NCBI RefSeq assembly: GCF_002967765.1
Contig: NZ_PUHY01000015.1
Location: forward strand, 310,001-374,000
Direction of reading: 5' to 3'
Length of the DNA stretch: 64,000 bases
DNA from: Blastopirellula marina
Lineage (GTDB): Bacteria > Planctomycetota > Planctomycetia > Pirellulales > Pirellulaceae
The position numbers and the translations under genes are program-made. This document shows positions 44,874 through 52,912 of this stretch, one piece after another. The notes under the pieces were generated by a model. The model had not been told where the DNA came from and ran no database searches. It was given only the letters and a program-made list of their open reading frames with translations. How positions within the stretch are numbered: position 1 is the stretch's first letter; every line of letters begins with the position of its first letter.

Positions 44874-46181
44874 ATGAACCGCGTCTGGATTCTCGGCTTA
44901 ATACTCGTTGCTTTGCCCCTTTGTGTCGGCTGTCCCAGCAATACTCCTTCGCAGCCTACGTTAAAAGATGGCGGCTCTGGTTCGCAAACACCGGGCTTAC
45001 CTGCGGACGATCCGGAAGCGGTCGCCGCTCTTGAAAAGCTGGGTGCCAAGCTCACCAAAGATAGCGAAGGCAACGTGACGCACGCAGACTTCACGACGAT
45101 CGTGATCGAAGATGACAAAGTTTTCGAGCCCATCTCGAAGCTCGCTCACCTGCAAGTCGCGAAGTTCTACGGAGCAGAAATTACCGATCAGGTCACAACC
45201 TACATGAAGGACTTGACCCAGTTGCGTGATGTGACGTTCACCAACGGCGTGATCACGGATGCAGGTGTTGCCAACCTAACGAACTCGAAGGACCTATCGG
45301 CATTCGGGCTTCGTCGGACCAACATCTCGGACAAGGCGATCGAGATCATCTCGAAGTTCCCGAAGGTTCGCTACCTTGACTTCCGTTACTGCAACGTCAA
45401 TGACGAAGGTATGCAGTACGTCAAAGATATGAAGAACTTGGAAGTCCTGCGTACGGAAGGCTCGTTCATTGGTGACGAAGGCTTGGCCAATCTGGCTGGC
45501 CTGTCGAAGCTCAAGTTCTTAAACCTCCGCGATAAGCGAATCACCGATGCCGGTATCAAGCATCTAGAGGGTCTGAAGAATCTGGAAACGCTGGAGCTGA
45601 ACGAAGTCGCTTGCTCGAATGAAGGGCTTTCCTACCTGTCTGGTTGTACCAAGATGAAGAAACTTCATTTGTTCCGCACCAAGGTGACGGACGACGGCAT
45701 GCAGTATCTCAAAGGCATGACCGAAATGGTCGACCTAAAACTGCGTCAGTCTCCCGTGCGTGGGATGACGATGGATCAACTGAAGGGGATGAAGAAGCTG
45801 AAAGACCTCGACGTCAGCGAAACACCGTTTGGTGACGAGGGTGTTGCGGTTGTCACCGAATTCGGGACTCTCGAATCGCTCAATCTCTGGAATACCTTCA
45901 TCACCGATGCCGGTTTGGAGCCCGTGAAGAATCTGACGAACTTGAAGGAACTCAATCTGCAAAACTGCGGACTGAGCGATGCAGGTATCAAACATCTTGA
46001 AGGCATGACATCGTTGACCACCTTGGCACTCAAGGAAAACAGCTCGATCACCGAAGAGTCGGTTCCCGTTCTATTGACGCTAAAGAATCTGAAAAAGCTG
46101 ACACTTAACTTCACGCAGATCTACGAAGATGGTGTCGAGAAGTTGAAGAAAGAGATTCCCGGTCTGGACGTCGAATACTAA
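44874..46181 (+). CDS. Leucine-rich-repeat lipoprotein
   Basis: A protein of about 435 residues. The lipoprotein signal ends with VALPLCVGC (the last Cys near residue 20 is the lipid-modified one). After a short Gly/Ser/Pro linker come roughly 12-13 LRR units of the bacterial type (ITDAGIKHLEGLKNLETLELN and variants, about 24 residues each), one after another to near the C-terminus. Such lipoproteins are very frequent in planctomycetes and probably bind proteins or glycans at the outer surface or periplasm. The start is ATG 44874, with AAGGA about 10 bases upstream. It ends before a strong terminator and is monocistronic. The exact ligand is unknown. Confidence 0.9.
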   Translation: MNRVWILGLILVALPLCVGCPSNTPSQPTLKDGGSGSQTPGLPADDPEAVAALEKLGAKLTKDSEGNVTHADFTTIVIEDDKVFEPISKLAHLQVAKFYGAEITDQVTTYMKDLTQLRDVTFTNGVITDAGVANLTNSKDLSAFGLRRTNISDKAIEIISKFPKVRYLDFRYCNVNDEGMQYVKDMKNLEVLRTEGSFIGDEGLANLAGLSKLKFLNLRDKRITDAGIKHLEGLKNLETLELNEVACSNEGLSYLSGCTKMKKLHLFRTKVTDDGMQYLKGMTEMVDLKLRQSPVRGMTMDQLKGMKKLKDLDVSETPFGDEGVAVVTEFGTLESLNLWNTFITDAGLEPVKNLTNLKELNLQNCGLSDAGIKHLEGMTSLTTLALKENSSITEESVPVLLTLKNLKKLTLNFTQIYEDGVEKLKKEIPGLDVEY

Positions 46182-46208
46182 TATTCGCGTCGGGAAGAAC
46201 CAGTCACA

Positions 46209-46245
46209 AAATCCTCCGTGAGTTTGGCTCACGGAGGATTTCTTT
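46209..46245 (+). terminator. Rho-independent terminator of the LRR gene
   Basis: A perfect 14-bp stem, 46209-46222 against 46228-46241, with a 5-nt loop, followed by CTTTT. It lies 28 bp after the stop and may also serve the convergent gene. Confidence 0.85.
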
Positions 46246-46249
46246 TGCG

Positions 46250-47077
46250 CTAAGCTTTCTTGCGAAGCGTCCGTAGGGCTCGGTGCGTGATTCGCTTTGT
46301 ATGGGGCGAGTCATTCTCCGATCGCCAACGGTCACACAGGTCTTGCACAAAGTCCGGTCGTGTCTTGCTGGCATCGTTCAGCCAGTTGGCGACCGAGTCT
46401 TGAACGTACTTCTCAGAGTCTTCACGACAATGCGAGAGGAGTTCTTCAGCGATCTCGGGGCGTTGTTTTAGAGCGGGAATGTGTTTGCACCAAACGCCGC
46501 ACGGACGTGAGACCTCGATTGCAAACCGACGAGCGAGGTAATTCTTGTGCTTTGCGAACGAATAGAGCCGTTCAATGTCGTTGACAATCGCATCGGCAGC
46601 CGGAAAGCGAACGCACATCCAAGCGATCTCCCGGACGCCCATGTTGCTATCCGTGGCGAACTTGCGAGCCCGCTGCAAACGTTTACTGAAGGTCAGGTTC
46701 GCATCTGCGGCATCCATGTAGGCCGCCCAGTTTCGTACGACATCGCTGGGATGCTCGGTCAACTCTTGATAGACCTTTTCTCGCGATTCGCTGTCCTCAA
46801 GCGTTTCGTGGAAAGCGGCACCGGTCGCGACCAATCGCTGCATAACTCCTTCCGAGGAGAGCCGTTTGATGGCCAAGGCGATTTTTTTGGCGTCCGCGTC
46901 GGCAAGCGATAATGCAGGACGGACAGCTTTGAAAAGTTTGACGTGGTCGATGACCAGAAACTCGACGAGGTTGACCGATTCCAGTTCCCCTCGATTAAGC
47001 GCGGTGACAACGTTCGACGGAACTTCGCTCCGTCGAACGGCACCTTTACGGGCACGCAGTGTTTCTAAGTCTGCCAC
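46250..47077 (-). CDS. AlkD-like DNA alkylation repair HEAT-repeat protein
   Basis: A 275-residue all-helical protein of the DNA alkylation repair (AlkC/AlkD-like) family by pattern. HEAT-like helices are seen, with REIAWMCVRFPAAD near 150, KNYLARRFAIEVSRPCGVW near 180 and YVQDSVANWLNDASKTRPDFVQDLCDRW near 225-253. AlkD members remove N3- and N7-alkylated bases without flipping the base. The individual catalytic residues cannot be aligned reliably by eye, so activity is not certain; a plain HEAT adaptor is the alternative. The start is GTG 47077. It is converging with the LRR gene. Confidence 0.7.
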   Translation of the reverse strand: MADLETLRARKGAVRRSEVPSNVVTALNRGELESVNLVEFLVIDHVKLFKAVRPALSLADADAKKIALAIKRLSSEGVMQRLVATGAAFHETLEDSESREKVYQELTEHPSDVVRNWAAYMDAADANLTFSKRLQRARKFATDSNMGVREIAWMCVRFPAADAIVNDIERLYSFAKHKNYLARRFAIEVSRPCGVWCKHIPALKQRPEIAEELLSHCREDSEKYVQDSVANWLNDASKTRPDFVQDLCDRWRSENDSPHTKRITHRALRTLRKKA

Positions 47078-47092
47078 ATCAACGCCCTGGTT

Positions 47093-47416
47093 TTAGCTGC
47101 CGACGGTCGAATCGAATACACGAACCGTTTCCCAGTTCTCTTTGTTCTCTTCGATGAACTGTACGTGGCGTTCGGCGACCTGGTAGGCGTTTTGAGATTC
47201 GAGCGAATCGAAGACAACGTGCAGGGCAACCTGAAAGTCCCGATCATTGACGGGGCGATTCAATTCTTCGGTCAGCACTCCGGCGGCGAAGAAGACACAG
47301 CCAGGATGGCCGGACAAGTATTTCTGGCAGGCTTCGACGAGCTTCTGCTGAGCTTCAGGAGACTTATCCTTCAAAGTGAAGAAAACGTTGTGAGCGATTT
47401 GGGTCAGTTTTTCCAT
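47093..47416 (-). CDS. Dabb-domain (stress-responsive A/B barrel) protein
   Basis: A 107-residue protein of the Dabb fold: a beta strand from IAHNVFFTLKDKSPEAQQKLVEACQKYL, and the second half WGDFQVALHVVFDSLESQNAYQV-type with HVQFIEENKENWETVRVFDS. Dabb proteins are small dimeric barrels; few have defined reactions. The start is taken at ATG 47416; upstream in-frame codons to 47545 give a Cys/Tyr-rich stretch unlikely to be coding. It is a single gene, 15 bp upstream of the AlkD-like gene on the same strand, and may share its transcript. Confidence 0.8.
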   Translation of the reverse strand: MEKLTQIAHNVFFTLKDKSPEAQQKLVEACQKYLSGHPGCVFFAAGVLTEELNRPVNDRDFQVALHVVFDSLESQNAYQVAERHVQFIEENKENWETVRVFDSTVGS

Positions 47417-47577
47417 AGCAGGCAATTTGTCTTCTATGTGAATGAGGGGGAGGATAACGTAGAGCAATGCAATGTAGCGGTCGAGCACGTGGCTCACAAC
47501 GCAGGCGCATGAAAAATGCCATGACGTGTTGATCATGGCATTCAATGTCCTTTTCGATCGAATCTAATCGCAAGTTC

Positions 47578-47988
47578 CTAGGACTTACGTCGGGCACTAC
47601 CGATTCCGGCACGCTCTAACAAGGACTTGCCCAGGATTTCTTCGGCCACGTTGTTTTCGGCGGGAGGTGGTCCGGTGGCGCCTAGTTCAAGCGGATCGTA
47701 ATGCAACTCATACTCATGCTTGGCAATCGCGATCACGGTACCTGGATCGATTCGCTTATCGGTCTCTCGTACCCGTTTGCCGTTCACCTTCGTGCCGTTG
47801 CGGCTGTTTTGATCTTCGACGAACCAGTAACCCTGCTTTACGTACAGCTGACAGTGATTACTCGAGACGTTGGCAAATCGAAGGACGACGTCGCAGGTTT
47901 CACGACGACCGACTAGGAGTGTTTTCTTCAAAAGTGGGATTGGATCGCCCCCACCGACGGGGACAAGCTCCCCAAATTTCTGACTCAT
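47578..47988 (-). CDS. FHA-domain protein
   Basis: A 136-residue protein that is almost only a forkhead-associated domain, which binds phosphothreonine. It has LLVGRRETCDVVLRFANVSSNHCQLYV (about 23-51) with the GR and SxxHC elements, then WFVEDQNSRNGTKVNGKRV, where N-G-T and the loop recognise phosphopeptide. The last 30 residues are a variable tail. It may report phosphorylation by Ser/Thr kinases, which are common in planctomycetes, but no kinase is encoded in this window. It is adjacent to the Dabb gene (162-bp gap) on the same strand. Confidence 0.88.
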   Translation of the reverse strand: MSQKFGELVPVGGGDPIPLLKKTLLVGRRETCDVVLRFANVSSNHCQLYVKQGYWFVEDQNSRNGTKVNGKRVRETDKRIDPGTVIAIAKHEYELHYDPLELGATGPPPAENNVAEEILGKSLLERAGIGSARRKS

Positions 47989-48104
47989 TACAAGTGCCTC
48001 GTTCCGCTAGTGCCTGGAAGATAAGTCGTAAATCGATAAGAATACGGCAATCTTCACTCTATCAATTCCTAATCCCGAGTCAACGTTCATCAGTAGAGAT
48101 TGAT

Positions 48105-49046
48105 TTGTCTTCGGCTGCGAAATCGACCTGGCGCGAGGCCGGGCTCCGTTATTATGCGTATAGTTGGTATCTTCGGCAGCGATTCGGTGAACGAATCCAG
48201 AAGGTCAGCCTCGACGCAAAGTTCACTTGCCCAAACGTCGACGGGACGGTCGCCAAAGGGGGGTGTACATTCTGTGACAATCGCAGCTTCAGCCCCAGTC
48301 GCCGCGAGCCAATCCGGGATATCACCGACCAGCTTGCCAACGGCATGACACGGCTGAAACGCCGCTATAAGGTCGACAAGTTCATCGCGTATTTCCAACC
48401 GGCGACTAATACCTACGCTTCGGTCGACCGTTTGCGACCTCTCTATGAACAAGCGATTGACCACGAAAAGGTGGTTGGTCTCAGTATTGGAACGCGTCCC
48501 GACTGTGTGGCCGAGGACGTGATGGACCTCTTGGAAGAGTTTGCCGGTAGGACGTTCATGTCGGTTGAGTACGGCATGCAAACGATCCACAACAAGTCAC
48601 TCGATTGGATGAATCGAGGTCATCATCATGACGCGACGATCGATGGCATCGAACGGAGCCGAGGTCGCGGCTTTGAGATCTGCCTACATGTGATCCTCGG
48701 TTTACCCGGAGAAACGCATGACGAGATGATGGCCACTGCCGCCGAAGTGGCCCGTTTGGACATCGATTCGGTGAAGATCCACAACTTGTATTGCGTGAAG
48801 AACACGAAACTAGCCGATCAGGTCGCTTCCGGCGAAGTCGCGTTGATGGAGCGTCAGGAGTACATTTCGACGTTGGTCGACTTCCTGGAGCGTATTCCCG
48901 AGAACGTGCTGGTGGAGCGAACAATCGGAGATGCCCCACCTCAGTTCTTCGTTGGGCCAAGTTGGTGTCTCGATAAGTCGGCGGTTCTCCGTGCGATTGA
49001 CGATGAACTGGTCCGCCGCGATACATGGCAGGGCAAGTTTGCTTAA
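48105..49046 (+). CDS. TIGR01212-family radical SAM protein (YhcC-like)
   Basis: A 313-residue radical SAM enzyme of the YhcC family. The iron-sulfur motif CPNVDGTVAKGGCTFC near residue 33 is the typical Cys pattern of this subgroup, preceded by the shared KVSLDAKFT. Later blocks, VGLSIGTRPDCVAEDV and FMSVEYGMQTIHNKSLDWMNRGH, match the family well; HVILGLPGETHDEMM fits the barrel. The start is TTG 48105, the first plausible codon after the FHA-gene region; upstream in-frame sequence is the shadow of that gene. The family has no defined reaction, although the YhcC type is suspected to act in sulfur or tRNA-related chemistry. Function is left open. Confidence 0.85.
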   Translation: MSSAAKSTWREAGLRYYAYSWYLRQRFGERIQKVSLDAKFTCPNVDGTVAKGGCTFCDNRSFSPSRREPIRDITDQLANGMTRLKRRYKVDKFIAYFQPATNTYASVDRLRPLYEQAIDHEKVVGLSIGTRPDCVAEDVMDLLEEFAGRTFMSVEYGMQTIHNKSLDWMNRGHHHDATIDGIERSRGRGFEICLHVILGLPGETHDEMMATAAEVARLDIDSVKIHNLYCVKNTKLADQVASGEVALMERQEYISTLVDFLERIPENVLVERTIGDAPPQFFVGPSWCLDKSAVLRAIDDELVRRDTWQGKFA

Positions 49047-49079
49047 GCAACTAGGAAGACCGCTTGGCGCGCGAAAAAA

Positions 49080-49486
49080 CCCAAGTGGATCGGTAAGCCG
49101 GGTTCTGTCCCGCAATGAATTGCGGTGATAGCCATTCCTCTAGGGCGGCGATTGCTCGACGCCTCAAGCAGCGTACCCGACGGTAAATGACGGGCCGGAC
49201 GAGCCCGTGAGCGACTTGTTGTCAGGTCGCTCTTCCGCCTGTTTGCCTTGCTCCGGGTGGGGTTTACCAAGCCAGTCGAGTCGCCTCGACCGCTGGTGCG
49301 CTCTTACCGCACCTTTTCACCCTTACCGTTCTCCCGAAGGAGACTTAGGCGGTTTGTTTTCTGCGGCACTTTCCCTAATCTCGCGACCGGTCGACGTTAT
49401 CGACCACCCTGTCCTGGGGAGCCCGGACTTTCCTCCCGTTGCCATCTAAAAAAGAAGGCAACCGGCGGCTATCTGATCCACTTGGG
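49080..49486 (-). ncRNA. rnpB: RNase P RNA (bacterial type A)
   Basis: The catalytic RNA that trims the 5' ends of tRNA precursors. About 407 nt on the minus strand. The P1 helix pairs CCCAAGTGGATC (49486-49475) with GATCCACTTGGG (49091-49080). Diagnostic conserved segments are GAGGAAAGTCCGGGCTCC near the 5' end, GGGTGAAA in the middle, GAGCAAGGCAAACAGG, and near the 3' end ACAGAACCCGGCTTAC. These match bacterial type A RNase P RNA. P1 is followed directly by six T residues, so it doubles as the terminator. Ends are inferred from the P1 pairing and may differ by a few nt. Confidence 0.97.
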
Positions 49487-49494
49487 CAAGTGTT

Positions 49495-49523
49495 AGCATA
49501 GGTTAGATTGTGCTTGGTGACCA
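49495..49523 (-). promoter_or_regulatory. Likely promoter of rnpB
   Basis: Minus-strand TGGTCA (49523-49518) and TATGCT (49500-49495) are 17 bp apart. The -10 box ends eight bases before the predicted RNA start. Each box matches four of six consensus bases. Confidence 0.4.
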
Positions 49524-49679
49524 CTTCCAGAAGCACTCTTGTTAGGGCTAGGAACGTGCATCGTGGGAAAAAGTTCGTTCCCTAGCATAAAATACTCGCG
49601 AAAAGAAGTTCTGAACTCATTAGAATAGAAGTCGTTAACCCTCCTTATCCATCCTCAACTTCTCGGGATACGTTGCACG

Positions 49680-50432
49680 ATGCGCACTCTCTTCCCTCTC
49701 CTCCGGGTCGCCGCCTGCCTTTTGATGTCCACCTGTTTTGTCTTGAGCAGTTCGGCCGAAGAACGTGTTTACGAGCTTCGCACCTACACCACGAACGAAG
49801 GTAAGCTCGACAATCTTCATGCCCGCTTCCGCGACAACACAATGCGAATCTTCGAGCGGCATGGCATCGAGAATCATGTGTACTGGACCCCAGTGGGGGA
49901 AGGGGAAGACAACACATTGGTCTATATCATTTCGCACGCAAGCAATGATGCCGCCAAAGAAAGCTGGAATGGCTTCCGAGAGGACGCGGAATGGAAGAAA
50001 GTCGCTGCGGAGTCGGAGAAGGACGGGAAGATTTTGTCGAAACGGCCTGACGCCGTTTATATGGAACCTACCGATTTTTCCCCTCAGAACTTTGAGTCAG
50101 CTGACGAACCACGATTGTTCGAGTTGCGTACTTATACCACTGCAGAAGGGCGTTTGCCCGCTCTATTGAAGCGTTTCCGAGACGGCGAATTGAAGCTGTT
50201 CGAGAAGCAAGGCATGACAAATGTCGCTTATTTTACCCCTCAAGGCACGCCGAATACGCTAATTTATGTGGTGGCTCATAAGGACGAGGATGCCATGAAG
50301 AAATCTTGGGAAGGTTTCCGAAGCGATAAGGAATGGCAACAATTGTGGGAGAACTCGACGAAGGACGGCAAGATTGTGATTAAAGTCGATCGCCAGATCT
50401 TGCGACCGGTCGATTATTCGCCACTCAAGTAA
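49680..50432 (+). CDS. Secreted NIPSNAP-family protein, two domains
   Basis: A 250-residue protein with a signal peptide (residues 1-24, ending VLSSSAEE). Two tandem NIPSNAP domains follow: VYELRTYTTNEGKLDNLHARFRDNTMRIFERHGI (about 27-61) and a second copy near 142-176 (LFELRTYTTAEGRLPALLKRFRDGELKLFEKQGM). The tandem architecture and secretion signal are common in planctomycetes. NIPSNAP proteins have an ACT-like dimeric barrel fold; their function is unresolved. ATG 49680 is followed at once by the signal peptide. Monocistronic. Confidence 0.9.
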   Translation: MRTLFPLLRVAACLLMSTCFVLSSSAEERVYELRTYTTNEGKLDNLHARFRDNTMRIFERHGIENHVYWTPVGEGEDNTLVYIISHASNDAAKESWNGFREDAEWKKVAAESEKDGKILSKRPDAVYMEPTDFSPQNFESADEPRLFELRTYTTAEGRLPALLKRFRDGELKLFEKQGMTNVAYFTPQGTPNTLIYVVAHKDEDAMKKSWEGFRSDKEWQQLWENSTKDGKIVIKVDRQILRPVDYSPLK

Positions 50433-50570
50433 TTTGGTGAGGTAAGTTTGCTGCGGATTGCTTCTGCCAGAAGATGGGTCTGGATTAGCTAACTCATCAA
50501 TTGTTCGTCGTGTCGGTCCACCGCTTTGCCCAGTCGCGCCTGAAGCAAGCGGAAGTAGGTTAGCCGTGGA

Positions 50571-52172
50571 ATGAAAATCGAATTTCGTTGCCATAGTTGC
50601 CAGCAAAAGCTGAAAATCTCAGCTAAGGCAGCGGGTCTGCGACGAAGGTGTCCACGATGCCAAACGGAATTGGTCGTGCCGGCTCCCTCGGGGGGGCTGC
50701 ATTCCGATAAGCCGAATTCGACGCTCCATTGGAACGACCGGCTTCCGGATGGTTCCGCTTCCGAACAGTGGAAAGCGCCGCCGCAGCGACCTTTCCCGGC
50801 TCCCTCGCAAAAAGAGGAGCACTTCGAGCGGCGGCTGCCGATCTCGGCTCCAGAATTCCCCTCGGATGGGTTGCGAATTCTCAAAGCGTTTGGTCCCCCC
50901 GTTAAAAAGACCGAGCCAACTTGGGCTTACAAACTGGGCGTTGCGGTCGTTGCGATGGTGATGATTGCCTTGCCGCTGGTCTATTTCACCTTCGTTGGAA
51001 GTATTTGCTACGCGATCTCCTGGTACTTTTCGGCAGGGCAATATGCGCTGTTGCCTGGCGCGAATATGGCTGTGGCGCGGTTATTTGTTGGTGGAGCCAT
51101 CGGCGTGGTTGGAAGCGTCGTTGTCTTCTTTCTTCTGAAGCCGATTTTCGCCCGCCCGGTGAATGTGATTCGGACCCGTTCGATCACACCGCAAAGCGAT
51201 CCTATGATGTTCGCCTTCGTTTCGCGCGTGTGCGACGTGGTAGGGGCTCCTTTTCCAACGCGAATCGATGTCAGTTACGACGTGAATGCTTCGGCCAGTT
51301 TTCGATCGGGGCTGCGAAGTATTTGGAAAGGGAACGACCTGGTGTTGACCATTGGGGTTCCCTTGGTTGCTTCGCTCACAATGCGTCAATTTGCCGGTGT
51401 GCTGGCCCACGAATTTGGCCATTTTAGCCAGGGAACTGGCATGCGGCTTACGTTCGTTATTCGCTCGATCAGCGATTGGTTTGCTCGCGTTGTTTTCGAG
51501 CGAGACGAATGGGACAAAGCCTTGGAAATGGTCTGCGGCCCGGAATTTCTCCCGTTGGCGGTCGTGACATGGCCAGCACGCTCGTGCGTCTGGCTATCGC
51601 GGCAGTTGCTGCGGTTGTTGATGAATATCGGCCTTCTCGTCGGCGGTTTTTTGCTTCGTGAGATGGAATACGATGCCGACCGATACGAAGCCCGTGTGGC
51701 CGGAAGTGACGAGTTCGTTCGCACGAGCTGGCGTATTCAGTTGGCGGGTTACGCTTGGCTGCATGCCCAGTCGCAAATATCTCAACTGGTCGATCGTGAC
51801 ATCATGATCGACGATGTAGCTCTCTTGGTTCGGCATCACATCGCGAGTATGTCGGATGCGATCATGGAACAAGTTCAACGCGAGAGCAAGTCAGGAAAAA
51901 GCGGCCTGTTTGATTCGCATCCAAGTGAAGCCTCGCGCTCGCAAAATGCGAAACGTGAGAATGCGCCTGGTATTTTCACTATCGAAGATGATGCGAGAAA
52001 TCTGTTCGCCGACTTTGAGACGATGGCCAAAAATGTCACCTGGGACCTCTACTGCCAACTCCTTCGCCGAACGGTGAAGCGACAATCTTTGCAAGATACG
52101 CAAACTGTTCTCATGCGTTATCGAATCGGCGTCGGAACCGTTCGCCCATGGAACGAACCGGACTACTACTAG
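50571..52172 (+). CDS. M48-family membrane metallopeptidase with N-terminal zinc ribbon
   Basis: A 533-residue peptidase. The N-terminus carries a CxxC...CxxC zinc-ribbon (FRCHSCQQKLKI...RRCPRCQTEL, to about residue 35), then a linker. Transmembrane helices cover about 118-150 and 165-200. The peptidase domain has the HExxH zinc motif VLAHEFGHFSQG near 278-289 and the third ligand Glu in EMEYDADRYEARV near 364. This is an M48-type (HtpX/Ste24-like) metalloprotease, likely acting on membrane proteins. A zinc ribbon at the N-terminus is an unusual extra for M48. The ribosome site is unclear. A terminator follows at 52203-52226. Confidence 0.88.
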   Translation: MKIEFRCHSCQQKLKISAKAAGLRRRCPRCQTELVVPAPSGGLHSDKPNSTLHWNDRLPDGSASEQWKAPPQRPFPAPSQKEEHFERRLPISAPEFPSDGLRILKAFGPPVKKTEPTWAYKLGVAVVAMVMIALPLVYFTFVGSICYAISWYFSAGQYALLPGANMAVARLFVGGAIGVVGSVVVFFLLKPIFARPVNVIRTRSITPQSDPMMFAFVSRVCDVVGAPFPTRIDVSYDVNASASFRSGLRSIWKGNDLVLTIGVPLVASLTMRQFAGVLAHEFGHFSQGTGMRLTFVIRSISDWFARVVFERDEWDKALEMVCGPEFLPLAVVTWPARSCVWLSRQLLRLLMNIGLLVGGFLLREMEYDADRYEARVAGSDEFVRTSWRIQLAGYAWLHAQSQISQLVDRDIMIDDVALLVRHHIASMSDAIMEQVQRESKSGKSGLFDSHPSEASRSQNAKRENAPGIFTIEDDARNLFADFETMAKNVTWDLYCQLLRRTVKRQSLQDTQTVLMRYRIGVGTVRPWNEPDYY

Positions 52173-52202
52173 TAGGGCACGTTGCCTACAATCTTGTTAG
52201 CC

Positions 52203-52226
52203 AGAGTCGCACATTGCGGCTCTTTT
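52203..52226 (+). terminator. Rho-independent terminator of the M48 gene
   Basis: An 8-bp stem (52203-52210 with 52216-52223, one G-U) and a 5-nt loop; the T run continues TTTTGTTTTG. It lies 31 bp after the stop. Confidence 0.7.
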
Positions 52227-52261
52227 GTTTTGTCGACTAGGCCACGGTTAACGGGATAGGC

Positions 52262-52789
52262 ATGCCGTCGAAAGCACAACCGGTCAGATTACCGATCATT
52301 GGCTGGCGAGAGTGGGTCCAACTCCCCGATCTCGGCATTGCGAAAGTCAAAGCCAAAATCGATACCGGTGCTCGCTCCTCTTCTATTCATGCGTATGACT
52401 TGAAGTACGAAGAGCGAGACGGTGAGCAATGGGTCCGTTTCAAAGTCCACCCTCGTCAGCGAAGCTCGGCTGCCCCGGTCAGTACCCAGGCCAAGGTCCT
52501 GGAATTTCGCAAAGTACGAAGTTCCAACGGTCACGTGACGAAGCGACCGGTGATCCTCACAATCGTCGATTTGCTCGGCGAAAAGTGGGAGATCGAGGTC
52601 ACGCTCGCCAATCGCGACGCGATGGGGTTTCGGATGTTGTTAGGTCGCGAGGCGATACGTGGCCGCTTGCTGGTCGACTCCGGGGCTTCGTATCTTTCCG
52701 GTGTCCCCAAACGCCTCAAAGGAAAAAAGGGGACCAACGGAACACCGGCAACTCGAAATTCTGAGAAGCCTCAACGTGATGCCTCCTAG
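52262..52789 (+). CDS. RimB-like retropepsin-type protease (PF05618, ATP-dependent zinc protease family)
   Basis: A 175-residue protein of the RimB/RimK-associated protease family, which folds like a retropepsin. It begins with IGWREWVQLPDLGI, then the catalytic-Asp motif AKIDTGARSSSIHAYDL near residue 33, a middle Arg/Lys-rich loop, and the late MLLGREAIRGRLLVDSGASYLSG (about 125-148). In known gene pairs RimB trims poly-glutamate tails made by RimK. The start is ATG 52262. The RimK-like gene follows 123 bp downstream, and both probably form a functional unit (family knowledge plus adjacency). No zinc-binding motif is obvious despite the family name. Confidence 0.88.
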   Translation: MPSKAQPVRLPIIGWREWVQLPDLGIAKVKAKIDTGARSSSIHAYDLKYEERDGEQWVRFKVHPRQRSSAAPVSTQAKVLEFRKVRSSNGHVTKRPVILTIVDLLGEKWEIEVTLANRDAMGFRMLLGREAIRGRLLVDSGASYLSGVPKRLKGKKGTNGTPATRNSEKPQRDAS

Positions 52790-52912
52790 TAAACTGGTTG
52801 CCTCTCGGCAAAATGTCTCTACCATGACGCTGGTAGGTGACGCCCCTTCCGCCCGTCTTACCACCTTGCGGGTGGCATTTTTAGAAACCTGTCCAGATGG
52901 ATATGCGACGTT

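Noticed and set aside
47667-48104. N-terminal extension of the radical SAM gene
   Set aside because: It is antisense to the FHA gene and holds no family sequence; the enzyme's conserved part starts after TTG 48105.
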